From NCBI GenBank assembly GCA_036346225.1, contig JARFIW010000668.1:3121001-3185000 (forward strand): a stretch of 64,000 nucleotides of DNA, written 5' to 3'. The position numbers were made by a program, and so were the translations under genes. The notes under the pieces were generated by a model. That model worked only from the letters and a program-made list of their open reading frames with translations, was not told where the DNA came from and made no database searches. Within the stretch, counting starts at the first letter, position 1. The number at the start of each line of letters is the position of its first letter. The stretch is from Platerodrilus igneus. Lineage: Eukaryota; Arthropoda; Insecta; Coleoptera; Lycidae. This document shows positions 40,931-53,758 of the stretch, piece by piece.

Positions 40931-42383
40931 AACCCTTTAAAGATTGGGTAATCGATTCTTCAACCGTAAACAGTCATCATCGGATACTCAAATATTTAAA
41001 CGAAATTTTTCATGTACTAATTAAAATTATTTATATTTATATTAAAAACTACGAAGTACTCAAAATAATAGTTTGATTGTTTTATAATCCAAAACAAAAG
41101 TAATGCCAACCGCTGAGAGCAGATAAATCTTCAAACATTACTCTATTTTTTCGCTATAAGATCCAATTTGCCACAAATAAAAAGTGCTTTAAAGCTAGGG
41201 TTTATAACGGAATGTAATGTATGAAAGGGTGTGGGGTTTACAGAGTTTCACAAAATTACGTTTTACTGAAAATTAAAATTTTTTTTTTTTTGTAAAATGA
41301 CCTGCTGAAATTAAAAAAAGATAATGATGTACCTATTCAGAATTTTCACTTACACATCGCAATTGTTTTTACTATAGAATGATGAATAATAACCCTGTGG
41401 CGTATTTCAAATAAACAATAATTAAAACTCCCTTAATACAAAAAATTAAAAAAATTAAACACGTATTTCGAACACTGTCGATTATCATCAATAGAAAAAA
41501 ATTCAAACAAATAAGTAAATAAAGTTGTTCCGTAACATATCTAAGGATATTTCGCCGCACCATGTATGTTGAAGTGAGGCTTTACAAAATGCAATTTAAC
41601 AATATCACTTTTGAGAATATTCTTCTTGCAGCTTAGTCGAGTGATCTCTGCAACACTAAGTAAATTTATAATTAAACTTTTTTATCGAAGATGGCCACAT
41701 AGTGGTCGAAATACGTATTTAGTTTCTTAAATATTTTTTGTGCTATAGAAATTTTAATTATTGCTAATTTATACTATAAAGTTGAAAATATATAAAACAA
41801 TATTAGCTACCTGTAAATTAGTTGTTACTATAGTATTTTTTTAGAGTTTATATACCGTTTATTTATTACTTCTAATTTATTGAAAAATGTAAGAAATTAG
41901 TTACAAGATTTACTAAACTACATCCAAATACAACGTAATTAAAAAAAATAACAAGGCTTTTGCATTATAATATCAAGAAGATTTTTACAACTAAAACAAT
42001 ATATATTTAATTTTTCAAAAGCAATGATGTAGCGCAGTAAAAAAAAAGTGAGGTTGTACATACTACACATAATAATACAAATATTCTTGAACATTTTTTT
42101 CGTATCAGGTACAAAATATTCTGAATTGAAACCTGTCAAAGAGGCAAGCTATAAAATGTACTGCTGTTACCTGTGTATTACATTTTACTTCATATCCTTT
42201 GCGGTCGAATCGGTTCGAAGATATGTACTTGGCTCAAACTAGAGTATTCAGATCGGCTAGAAACTCCATTTGAATTTAAGACGGGCAATGTTCAAATCCT
42301 GATATAATTGTGTAGATGATAATACCAAAAGAAACGCGCGTTGTGCTACATACGCTTAAGATCCTCAACCTTTTTATCAATTT

Positions 42384-42387
<4 letters not shown>

Positions 42388-42419
<32 letters not shown>
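42388..42419. repeat. (TA)n microsatellite
   Basis: About 15 TA units, next to the copy at 42427 of the repeat also found at 34.65 kb. Confidence 0.93.
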
Positions 42420-42421
<2 letters not shown>

Positions 42422-42426
42422 CTATG

Positions 42427-42515
42427 ATAATAGGGTTATTTAAGGGTATATAGGGTCACAAAGGTTGTGCACTCCATGTAAACAACACCAAAGTCTAGAA
42501 AATTAAACAGTTTTA
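42427..42515 (-). repeat. Second copy of the TA-linked repeat
   Basis: TAATAGGGTTATTTAAGGGT ... GTGCACTCCATGTAAACAAC aligns with 34672-34745. The tRNA T-arm seen in the first copy is absent here. Confidence 0.5.
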
Positions 42516-43284
42516 TCATAAAGAGTACACAATTCGCCAATTATACAAAAAGCAAATATCAAACACACTGTGTAAAAATCACAACCAACTTTAATCAATG
42601 AAAGGAAACTCATTCTTTAAGAATTCAACCACATTGAGTAAGATAAATAACTTTGTACGCAATCTAACTCATTTTTAAGAATAGCAATGCATTCATAAAC
42701 TTTAAATAAATACGCATCAGCAACATCGAAAGTCAAACAAACGTGGAACAATTTTTTTAAAAACTCGATGCTTTAATGCTCACTATAAACAGATCTTTCA
42801 AAACAAACATGTTTTACAAACACAGGAAGTAAATAAGCGCATTTAATTTACGTCATTATAGAATTTGCCTACGTGATCTTCAATATGCAATCAACACATA
42901 AACCCAACAGATTAAGCAAACAAAAATAAGGAACCATACGTTTGATTACGTGCAATTTCAAGTAATAGATTCCTATACAAATAAGTGGACGTGACTTGAA
43001 AAGGTACAAAATTTCATGATCAACAAAATCCACAATACAAAATTTGATATCTAGATGATTTGCAAAAGCATTGCAACAAAGTTTAGGATGATAACTCCAT
43101 GGAAATCCGAGGGCTTGCACGATAAGACAAGTGCAACGCTTCAATCAACAAGATAAACTCGGTAAACTAATTATAATAGGTGGGTTGGCGTACCTTTATT
43201 TTCGCCGATGACATTTAAAACGTAAGTGCAAAATTCTAATTAAACACAATCTTTAATATTTTATTAACTTAGGGCACTAAGTAG

Positions 43285-43390
43285 TAAACTAAGGCTTGAA
43301 CTAAGGGTTGAACTAAAAATTAAAATAAGTATTAAACTGAGGATTGAACTAAATTTAACTAAGCAAGTAAGTGTTAGACTGAGCGTTTAA
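43285..43390. repeat. Degenerate short tandem repeat
   Basis: Repeats of 12-14 bases around GAACTAAGGGTTGAACTAA, decaying to the right. Confidence 0.6.
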
Positions 43391-43639
43391 CCAAGTTGTA
43401 CTACGCGATTCAATTAAAAACTACCAAACAAAATCAACAAGAAAACTAGTCAACAGCACACAGCGGCAGTTTAAAGAATTGGGGTGCATGCAGAGACGCG
43501 CATTTACAACCAGGAGTTCAACAGGGAAAAACAACAGGTCAGAGATAAAATTCATTAGTAGTATAAGGCATTGATTTCTTTTTGAACGTTTAAATTTTGC
43601 ATGTACTGAGATATTTATGTAAAGGGTTATCAAAAATTT

Positions 43640-43990
43640 TTGCTTGATACGTATAAATTACGTAAAAGGGAAAGAAGGTCATTGAACGTTCAACGTACTA
43701 CCAGTAGTATACACAGTTATTTTTGCTGACTTTAAACTGATTTAAGGAAGTCATAATTGGACAAATTGATTTATATTGTTACTTTGATTCAAGGTTTTTA
43801 TAAAATAGCGGATGATATTATAAAGGTTCTGGAGCTACAAATTATACATATTTTGATTACTATATAAATTCAGGTGGAAAGTGTTACAGAAAGGAAGGGG
43901 GGGCGGGCAAAAACTTGTCTTTTATCGTATGATCGTGCACTCTGTGTAGGGTTAAACCTGAGCTAAAAACGAATTGTGTGAAATCTAAAA
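43640..43990. repeat. Dispersed repeat, copy 2 (see 36595-36935)
   Basis: Shares the ordered blocks described for copy 1 and is diverged. It lies in cuticle intron 1. Confidence 0.5.
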
Positions 43991-45510
43991 TTTATCCTAG
44001 GGTATTTAGAGACACAGAGCGGTGGCGAGCAGCAAGCAACTGAACGTTAAATACATCGAAGTACGGCGATATCAAAGCAATATATTTTTGTGGTTTATTT
44101 TAATACTTTTTATTTATTTGATAGTGTGAACATTTTTGACTATTTTACGTGCTTTAAATATATTTGGTCGGTCTACAAAAAAACCTTATATAAGTGTGCC
44201 TCGACTATTTAGAATCTCTTTTTCTCAGGGTATCTCCACATACCTACCGTGGGTTGTGTGATAGGTAGATGGTCACGACACCGACCAAACAGCACTACCT
44301 TAATTTTAGTATAAGTAACCTCTTTTTTATGCGTATATGCCAAATAAACAAACACATCCGCGTAGCCTTGTGCCAATTCAAATAAACTTACGAAATGATT
44401 TTAACCCTCCGAAAAACACAGTACTCACCCAATTTATCCTTAGTTGTAGGGCTTTTCCTTTTTTTTTAACTTTGGCTAACGATATCCGCAGCCGGCTGTG
44501 TCTTCACACTACGCTCCACTTCCACAAGACTACTTGGCTTTCCAGATACCAGGTTTTTGATATAATTTCTGTTATTTTCCACCCAAATCTATAAATAGTA
44601 TACTGAATTTAGAATTTAGAAAACCTCTACTTTTAACTTCCCCGCGCTAATTTTCTCCTTATTATCCCGTCGTTCTGTTCAACCACTCCTTCCAATTCAG
44701 CAATATACAATCCAATACCAATTTTAACCTGCTTTTTCAAATTCTGTGCCGCTTTATAAATTTTTCCACCCATTGCCTTTCGATCGCATATAAAACCCAA
44801 ATCACTTCTAACTCGTCTTCCTTCGGCCTTATAAATCTACTCCAACTCTTATTCACCTCAATCCAAACTACTATAAATACCAGCTCTTATTAACCACTTT
44901 CTCGGTACCGTTCCAATATCTAATCTTCTAATTTTTACACCACTCACTTTACACTCTTCTTCCTTCGTAATGTTCTCTCTGACTCTCTATACTCTTCTCT
45001 AATTGAAATCAAATGTTTTAGCTCCCAAAAGATTTTATTTTGACTTTAAATTATTCAAACTTAGTACATTTTTAACAAAACACGTCTTTCTACCAAAAAT
45101 ATTCAAATCGTTCTCCATTATTATTTTCACCTAGATGATGCCGGCACCTTCCAAATTATTATGCCTATTCTTTATACATTTCTAAATCTCAACACCTAAT
45201 TATATCGTCACAACTAGTGTTGTGTCACTCATACCTATCAGTTATATTTGTACAATTTTCGATCATATTAATAACTGATCGATCATTTGCGAATATGATC
45301 GCGTCACACTTAAATCACTTTTATATAGTACTTTCACATAAAATTTTGATAATACAAATTTGTCCAAAGGTTGATTCTAATAAATAGGTGCGAAATGTTT
45401 CACATATAACCCTGGCCATGTGTTGTGAACAGTGGAACATTAAAGACCCACCCGCTTTAGTTAGAAATTTACACATAAATATTCGACAAGGAATTAAAAA
45501 TGTATAAATA

Positions 45511-45700
45511 TACAGGGTGTTCTCATTTAAAATAACGATTAGTAATACCTACTTCACGGTAATATACCTTGTAAGTGCTAACGTATCGAAACTATTTTAG
45601 ACATGTCAGGGCACATTCTGGATAACCTCCTTAGTGCAAATTTTCAGCTTCTTTCTACTATTGATCTTCCATATACAGGTGACCTCCCACTTAAAACACC

Positions 45701-45705
<5 letters not shown>
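45511..45705. mobile_element. 195-bp MITE with TACAGGGTGTT ends
   Basis: The left end is TACAGGGTGTTCTCATTTAA and the right end is the inverse, TTAAAACACCCTGTA. TA flanks both sides. The TIR agrees over about 15 of 20 bases. The right TA runs straight into a (TA)n tract (45706-45730), so the microsatellite may have grown from the target duplication. No coding capacity; a mariner-type origin is likely. Confidence 0.75.
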
Positions 45706-45736
<31 letters not shown>

Positions 45737-45737
<1 letters not shown>

Positions 45738-46125
45738 GCTGCTGTTATGCTAACGCGGACCGCTTGAAAAATGTAAGGGGAGCATTTTTCTCAAAAATAC
45801 GCCTTCGTTCGGATGAGAAGTAAAATGTGGGTCCCGTGTGTGTGTGCGTGTTGGTGTGTGTGTGTTGTCACCCACGTTGTTTGGACCAGCAAAGGTTTAG
45901 AAAAATTCAAAATTTTCAGGTAAAAAACTTACTTCCACAAGTAGTGTTACGATAACACGCACCGCTTGTAAAATGCTAGGCAAACACTTTTCACAAAAAT
46001 CGTTAAGATTGTGAGGTAAAATGTAGGTCGCGTGTGTAAGTGTTGTCCTGCACATTACGGATTCTTACCTTGCTTGGAACAGCAAGATCAGCAAATTCAA
46101 AATTTACAGGTAAAAAAAATTCGCT
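45737..46125. repeat. Direct repeat of about 200 bp, two copies
   Basis: Copy A (45737-45935) and copy B (45948-46120) share GTTA.G.TAAC.CG.ACCGCTTG, TTTTTCTCAAAAAT-like and CAAATTCAAAATTT.CAGGTAAAAAA. A third, more diverged copy lies at 46690-46860. The GT-rich part (45835-45865) is present only in copy A. Confidence 0.65.
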
Positions 46126-46794
46126 TTCTGGCCAATCTATTACCGTTGAGTGAAGCATTGGAAAATCAAATTTAGTGTTGTTCTGCTAATAGGTATGCAC
46201 TCTTATAATTTGTGTCACCCTAACAGAAGGGTTGCTTACTTTGCAAGGGCCCTTTCCCCTCCGCGACAGAATGAGATAGTAATGGAGAATTTTATGCTTC
46301 GATTTGTGTTAATTTGCATCACAAAAATAAGAATTTGTATCGTCGTACTTTTTGCAATATTGCTTAGAAATATCGAGTAAAACCAAAAAAATCGACATAT
46401 CAATAATTAAAATTGATATTAACATATCAATTTCGTAGAATGTCACTCTATAAGGTCCAGTAACTAGTTCTGTATGTCCGGTTATTCAAAGTTTTGTGTC
46501 GTCGCTCCCGTAATTGAATCTTAATCTGTCGGAGCGTTATACATGCCATTTAATTAAAAAATAAAGTTTATGGAAATTTCAGTAACCACAAAAAAATATG
46601 GGAATGTACGGGACAAGAGATCCTTGAAGGGTTTCGCAAATTATTCATATTTATGCGTGACTCAATTCCAAGATTCCTAATTGGATTCGCGATACGAATC
46701 TCTTAAAAACTGTTAAGATACCTTTTGCACAAAAAGTAAGCCTTACTCCAAAAGAAGTTAAATTTAAGTTCCTGTAAGGGTTGTCTCGTGTTTT

Positions 46795-47850
46795 AAAGAT
46801 TCCTACGTGCTTGGAATAGTAAGAATTCGGCTGAATTCCAAATTTTCGGTTAAAAACTTGAAAATGTAATACCTAAAGTAGAACATTAAACGGAGACAAG
46901 CAATCCAGTCTTTATTACCTCCAATGTTCAGGAAGGTAGCAAGTTGGCTGCCTAAAAGAGTCCATGCGTATCTAGAAAGCAAACGCGGCACATTTTCTTC
47001 TCTTTATCACCGCCCATCCATTATTCGATGTTACCGATAACATTTTTATGGATTCTCTGTCTGCAATTGCAGACCTGCAATGTTTCTCAGATACGTCTAT
47101 TCCTTCAAACTTCATAAGCAAGATGTTTGTTTCCTTTCTAACTAGCATTTATTTTCTATTTTTTCTTCTACTACCCGTTGAAAACATTGGTGTTTTGGGT
47201 CATATCCAGAAGTAAGATTTTTTTTGTTTGTGTTTAAGATAGTTGTTCTCTCTTCATTTTTCTAAGAACTTTTCGTTGACGAATTTATAAATCCATGGTA
47301 CTTATAGTATTTGTCAGGATCTTCACAATTCGAATTCTATGTTTTAGAGTTTGTTTCAACACCATAAAGTAGAACGGATAAAACACAGCATCTGCCAATC
47401 AGCATTCTTAGGTTCAAATTAATATTTCTCTTGGTAAGTATGTTTTAAACTTAAAGAAGTAATTATCGACGATTTCTGTACTACACTTTATTTATTTTTG
47501 CTTTTTCCTAATCTTCGTTTATTCGGAATCCCAAATACTTGTTGCATGTACGTAATCTATCAGGTGTTGGAAACTTGTGTATGGAAATTAAGATTTCCTA
47601 AGTACGGTAAATTTGGTCTCATTAGTGTTAACTTTTTTAGTGAAAATTTTTTTGTTAGTATTATTTAGTCGATTAATAATTTTCTGCGTATCGTTTATAT
47701 TATCTAGTAATAAGACAGGGTCGTTGGCATATCTGATATTATTACCTATTTTCCTATTCCCTTAATTACCAACGTTACTTTTAAAATGGCTTTGGAATAT
47801 CTGCCAAGAAAAGCGCTAGAGGAGGGTATTCTTATCCTCCCTTCCGAATA
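46795..47850 (-). mobile_element. LINE RT fragment
   Basis: Minus-strand fragments read LLLDNINDTQKIINRL, KVNTNETKFTVLRKS and, after shifts, a tail with LLSRYAWTLLGSQLATFLNI. Together these fit the part of a non-LTR RT just after the catalytic box up to the C-terminus. Many stops. The tail is about 45% decayed, and the clade is not assignable. It lies in cuticle intron 1. Confidence 0.65.
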
Positions 47851-50306
47851 CTTATGTCCTTTACTATAAAGTTTCTTGTTGGAATGCGTGCAATTTAGCA
47901 CATTGCAACCGCTTCAAATAAAAATATTAACCAAGAGAGATTGTTTTTGGTTGGTAACTGGTTTCGAGAGCCATCTACAGGGTTACAAGCGTATTCTTAT
48001 TTATCACCTCAACATATTTTTTTGCATTGTTGAAGAATTAACGCTAGGTCTGTTTGAGATTATAGTACAATTAAATAAATATGCATAACATTGAACGTTC
48101 TTTTTTTCTGTGCAATTTCAAAGAAAACAACTTATACCATTAGATATCTTAACGATTCAATTTTTATGTATGACAGGTTACATAAAGTAGATCTAAATTT
48201 TGACAGAAAAAGTATAGTTTTAAACAAAATGCTACCCAGGTATTCTGTATGACATAGGATAAGTGAAATCTGAACCGAATGCTGGATAGATCATTTGATA
48301 ATAGTGAAAGCTGAAACAATATTTCGTTATATACTAGCAACCATTTTCTGATTGAATAATCTATAGTTAAAACAAGCTACAGTAAACTTCTTCACATACA
48401 TGTTTTTTTGAATACATGACAATAATCAAAAATTTTATTCCTCAAATGTCTACCTCTGATAGCAGCACAACTACCGTCCCTATCTATGATACTTACTAAA
48501 ATGTTGAAACACATTCTTGTTTTAACCATTCACTCACTTTGATTTAGCGAATAGTTGTGAGTTTACCAAACTATACAATATTCTACGCGTTCAAACCAGG
48601 AAAGCGCGGAATCAATAGATGTCCAGGAACTAAATTCTGTTGGAATGCTAATTGTTGCACGAACGTTTTGACATGTTCTTTCCTGGGTTTGGGAGAAGCG
48701 TCATGCTAAACCCACAAGTTAGTTATGTAGCCTCAATTGCCGTAAGACTTGGGACTCCAGCAAACTGGAAAATATACCCAGGGTAACCGCACTAAACTCT
48801 CTTTTACCTTCCTTTCTTAGTAGGGACTCCCCCGGAACCGTCAATGAAGACATCTATTTTGAAGGAGATTTGACACCTTGGCCATCTTGTAGTAACTACA
48901 GTTGTAGCTTTCGTTGCAGTTTCCGGTAAAGCAAATTCTTGCCAGATAACACAATATTGTCCCCTAAAAAAGTTTTGCATCTTCTTTATCATCCTTCTAA
49001 AAAAATTCTCTCATTTGGTCTTCAACTTAAGTTGAACTAAATGAGAATTTACAAGAGGGCCGTTCGGGGTTACCCTATAACTCTTCAAACTTCACAATCG
49101 AGTATTATCTTTGTAGGTATCGCAGTTTAGCGTAAACTGCGCTTCGTTGTTCTTAATCAACAGTTGAGACATATTCGAATTGTCATTTTGGAACTGAATC
49201 GTTCTTCTAGCAATTTCCTAATGATGGACAGAGTGAGTTTCCACAACTTTTGTGTGATTTAAATTTCACGTGAACGAAAATATGACCGCGAAAAACAAAA
49301 TTTTGCGCGTAACATCTGGGGTTTCCGCTGCAGCCGCTCTTGGAGGGAAATTTTTCACTTGCCACGTGCTATTCTGGGTCTGTTCCGCTACGGCAAATTT
49401 TTTGACGCGTAGTAATTTCTAATGATACATTCGTTGTTGGGTTGTGAGACAACACATTCTGATGTAAGCAAATTAAAACGTAAGCCTTCTGTAGGTCGTC
49501 GTGTGTGCAGGCACGACCTTCAACAGAACATATTCACAATCATAAGATGAGACAGAGCTCTTTTCAACAGGTCGTTGAAAAGGAACTTATCAAAGGGGTG
49601 GACGGAATCAATCAACTAAAGGAGAATAATAGATGAAATCATGATGAATTTAATGAAGTCATCATTATGGCTAAGTTAGTACTAGTCTGTAAGACATTAC
49701 TATTAAACAGACACAATCAACACCGACATCAGAGCCAAATGCACTAATAGTCTCCTCAAAATGTTTTTTAAATGTTGTTATTTGCACTTTGATGGCACAC
49801 TGTGTCATCAAGTAATTGGTGTTTTATAGTCACAATGAACAAACGGGATATATAAAAAATCCACACCTTGTTGAATAAATCAATTGCGCCACAATACATC
49901 TTCAGCTTCGCACGAGACCAACGTGGACATAAACTAATCCTGTGATCTACTTAGAACGCTAGACATAAAACACAATGCGCCCTCACATAAAGATGCATCT
50001 TGCACTTTATAAAAGTATTCTGCAGACGTAGAAATTTTTTAAAAATTATTGATGAATTAAGAACGTTCGAAAGCTAATGCTGCTTGTTTTATACTAAGCA
50101 TTGATCTTACAATCAAATAATTTAGTAATAAACGCGGTAGTGTATTTAAAGTAGTAAAGTGAAAGACTACTTTCTGTTTAATTAGAAGTAACAAACCTAA
50201 ACTTGAAACTTTTGCCCCTGCCTTTGACACCCGGTATGCGACGCTATTTAGTAGTTGTACTCAACAATTATTTTAATATTCTTTAAACAGCTGAATTATT
50301 TTTCAG

Positions 50307-50537
50307 ATCGTAGCAGTTGCCACGCTTTTGGCTTATGTACAAGCCGGACTATATGACTCACCTGCATATTCAACAGTTGGTATTGCGGCGCCAGCGGTTA
50401 TAGGACATGGGCCTGGTCTACCTTTAACGTTAGGACATGGTTATGCTGCTCCTGCTTACGCCGCTCCCGCTTTTATCAAAGCACCTATTGCTGCACCTGC
50501 TATCATTAAAGCTGCAGCACCTGCTGTAGATTATGTT
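50307..50537 (+). CDS. Cuticle protein, exon 2
   Basis: The exon is 77 codons, opening in phase 0 after TTTTTCAG. With MFTK from exon 1 it gives a signal peptide (MFTKIVAVATLLAYVQA) with cleavage expected after the Ala, then GLYDSPAY. The mature part is low-complexity Ala/Pro with repeats of AAPA (AAPAVIGHG, YAAPAYAAPAF, IAAPAIIKAAAPAVDYV), as in the region before the chitin-binding RR domain of CPR proteins or in short AAP-repeat cuticle proteins. A consensus donor GTAAGT follows at 50538. No RR domain is visible downstream, so exon 3 lies beyond the window, or the protein ends nine residues later at a stop near 50564, with AATAAA near 50605. Confidence 0.85.
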
Positions 50538-50689
50538 GTAAGTAGTACTAACTGTTTCTTTTGACGGTGGTAGTCACTATCAATTAAAGTTGCATTTTTG
50601 TTAAATAAACCTACTAATATTTTTTAGAACAGTGGATATGGACAGATATGGTTAATAAAAATGCCAAACGTAATTGAAAGTTAGGTTAA

Positions 50690-52310
50690 TGCCCTTTTTA
50701 CTTGATGCCAGCCTACTCTATATACCCTTTTTGCTTCTACCGTCCTTACTAGCTTACTACCTTGGTAACAGAGTTGCTCTACTTCCTTCAATGTTTCATC
50801 TCCCAAATTGATGTCCGTTGCTCCTCCTGATCTTTGAGTTCAACACTTTCGTTTTACTTTACTAATGTTCATCATATAGTAATTTTTTAAAATGGATTCC
50901 ATGCCATTCAACAAATCCTTTAGATCCCTTGCTGACTGATAAAAAGACGATATCACCTGCAAAACTTAATATTTTAATCATTTCATGTTGTTGAACTTTA
51001 ACACATTTTCTAAATTTTTCCTATGACTTCTTTCATTGTTGTTCTACGTACAAGTTAAACAGCATAAAAGAAAGACTGCAATCCTGTCTCACTATTGCGT
51101 TCCTTTAGTGTTCTTCGACTTTTATCACTGCAGTCTGCTTACTGTACAGTACAAACTGTAGACAACCCTTTTTCTCTATATTTTATTACACACATCTTTA
51201 TAATATCGAGGAGTTTGGTTCAATCAACTTGGTCAAAAGCTTTATCTATATCAATAAAGGCCAACATGTGGGCTTGTTGTTCTTAACCTTGTCCTCCAAG
51301 ATAAGCCGTAGACTCAATATAGTCTTACGTGTTCCAACATTTCTTCAAAAGACGTCCTGATTTTCATTAAATTTCCTTTCTATCTGTTTTCCATCCGCTA
51401 GTAGATGGTTTTGGTTAGAATTTTGCAAGCAATAATTGACTAAAATTATGGTTCGATAATCTTCACATCTACTATTTTCTATAGTATGGGAATAATCATA
51501 TTTTTTTTAAATCTGTAAGTTCTTCGCTTGTTTCATACGTCCTATTTACCATATGGTACATTTTTGTCCTAGCTATATTTCCTACGTCATTTAGCAAATT
51601 TGATGGAACTTTATCAATTCCAGGTGCTTTATTGTTACTCACATTTTCATTGCCCTGTCTAAGTCACACCTAAATTTGAAGTAATAAATTTAATGTAAAT
51701 GTTTACATTAAATGTATTATTAGGTTCTTCGTCGTACGTACACGAAGCTAGTACTCTCTATATATCAGACTTAAATATCCGATTACCCTTCTTATCTCAA
51801 CAGATGCACCTTCGCTTTAGAGTATTTGAAATCTCGTTCTTTCCTTGATAAAGTCCTTTTATGTATTCCTTCCATTGGTCAGATTTTTATTCTTTGTATG
51901 TAAGTGGATTTAAATTTAAGTTCCCTAGATTTGTGCAACTATTTTTCGTTTCTTCAAGCGTTTCTTTGATTTTCCTGTAGGCTGAACCTACCTTGCCCAC
52001 AGCTATAAGATTTGAAAATCTTTGTATCTCGTGCAACCATTCTTCTTTTGCTAACTTGCATTTCCTATTGATCTCATTCCTAAGGCTCCTATATTTCCTT
52101 CAGCCTGTCTCATCACTTGCGTTATTATATTTTCGTTTATCTATTAAATTTAGGACCTCTTGTGTAGCCTATAAGTTTCTTCCAGTCCTTGTCTTTTTCT
52201 CCAGTTTCTCATCTGCTGCCCTAATTTTATGTTTCAGTACTGAACACACCTCCTCTAACTTCTTTCCCCTTCTCATATATAAAATTATAGAGAAAAGAGC
52301 AATATTTTAA
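50690..52310 (-). mobile_element. LINE linker and RT fragment
   Basis: On the minus strand, after KKLEEVCSVLKHKIRAADEK, are EINRKCKLAKEEWLHEI and GSAYRKIKETLEETKNS (linker), NKAPGIDKVPSNLLNDVGNI (RT block 0/1), AFIDIDKAFDQVD (first catalytic Asp) and TMKEVIGKI. The FADD box is lost in frame noise near 50980. It is a decayed non-LTR element of a lineage close to the LINE at 58-61 kb. It begins about 150 bases after cuticle exon 2. Confidence 0.7.
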
Positions 52311-53726
52311 AAATTAGGGCAAAATCCTATTTCTTGATAATTCTTTATAAGAGCTCACAGGATTCATTCAGTATCAAAACAAAATTTCAGGTAGAAAAGA
52401 GTCATTTATTACCTTGGAAATTTGTACTAATTTTCATTATAAAGCGCTACAGATAGAAAGTTGCGTAGGTGTTCGTTATTCCAACCAATAAGACCCAACA
52501 TTTGCATAGTAAGCAGAAACATTGAAACAAGTTTTCTATTTATGAAGGAAACATTTGGAAAGATTAATAATTAAAATAATTGGAATTTACGCATGGTAAA
52601 GCAGGTCGATTTTGCACTGATGAGAGCGCTCGACGAATCAGACACTTTGTGATGATCTGAAACATTTTTATTTGGTTTGAATTACGTGACTTGTAACCAA
52701 TACAATACTTGAATAATATAGCGGATTTCCTGAAAACATTATAAATATATATATATATATACATATGACATGAGTAACTTGAAAAGATTTTATTCCTGTT
52801 ATTCTGCAAACAAAAGGAAACAATTTAAAAATAATCGTGTTCCATAAAACTTTATGCAAGTGAAATATTGCGAATGTTATAAAAGCGTTTTGCATTTAGT
52901 TGATTTTCGCCATTTCTGAAAAATTGTAAGTAGCCCTGCATATTTTAAATTAGCTTAGGTGATTGGGCCTCAAATTCTGTTCAAATGCTGTTCACGTTTT
53001 ATGCAACATTGTTTCAATTTTATTTAAATTAGTTCTACTGATTTAAATTCCTTGTAAATTAGTTTATTTTGGCTTTGCGCTGGAAAGGTTTTGTGTAATT
53101 CTATTTAAGAACAATCTCGTCGTGAAAAAAATTTTGTAGTGATTTAAAAGATGAGGATGTTATTATTTAAGAAGCACTTACATTTTTATTGCTGAAAGTT
53201 TAGAGTACTGAGAATTGGGGAGTCCAGAATATTTTCTAGGTAGCAGAGATCAAAGGTTAGATTAGTTTCTAAAATTTGTGATTTTTTTTATGTAAAAGAC
53301 TAAAAATTTTCAAATATGCAATTAGTATTTAATAGTTTCACCGTGACAAGTTTAACTTTAAGGTTTAATTAATTCAAAATTTCACTTAACAAAGACCAAT
53401 CTACATGAATCTTTATTAAATGGCATAGTTTTAAAAAGGTAAGTACGGATGTAAGGGTATACACTGATCCTGTAAATCGACGTAAGTTTATTCTGAATGT
53501 AACTTGAAACTTTGGTACTTTTTATATTTTTATGCGAGCTATACTGCGCAAATTTTCATTTTTCTCTATCTTATTATTTTAGTAACATATACGAATCTAT
53601 TAGAGCAAGAGAGTCTTTTTATGTTTTACTAACTAAAATAGTCGAGGAAGTGGATTCTTAGATTTATATTTGAGATTCTGTATTTGTTGCACTGGAAAGC
53701 GAGGTTACTTCAATAGCTTCAATATC

Positions 53727-53731
<5 letters not shown>

Positions 53732-53757
<26 letters not shown>
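53732..53757. repeat. (TA)n microsatellite
   Basis: About 13 TA units. Confidence 0.93.

Positions 53758-53758
<1 letters not shown>

Larger units (their letters stand above)
40306..50306 (+). other. Cuticle gene intron 1 (10.0 kb)
   Basis: The intron is bounded by GTAAGT at 40306 and TTTTTCAG ending at 50306. It holds a pyrimidine-rich tract, (TA)n tracts, dispersed repeats, a 195-bp MITE and a minus-strand LINE fragment, listed separately. Stretches 40940-42380, 42520-43280, 44000-45500 and 47850-50280 contain no gene I can recognise. Frames there are short and without motifs. Two small stem-loops (CAACTTAAGTTG near 49026 and GCAGTTTAGCGTAAACTGC at 49122) are noted without function. Confidence 0.75.

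Noticed and set aside
42048..42242. Plus-strand exon candidate after TTTTTTTCGTATCAG
   Set aside because: The acceptor looks fair, but the peptide shows no motif, no donor fits, and it would put an unrelated exon in the cuticle intron. Left out for lack of support.
48804..48992. Minus-strand frame with FIDGSGG as an RNase H or transposase trace
   Set aside because: Only one short motif, no supporting blocks before or after, and no consistent frame nearby.
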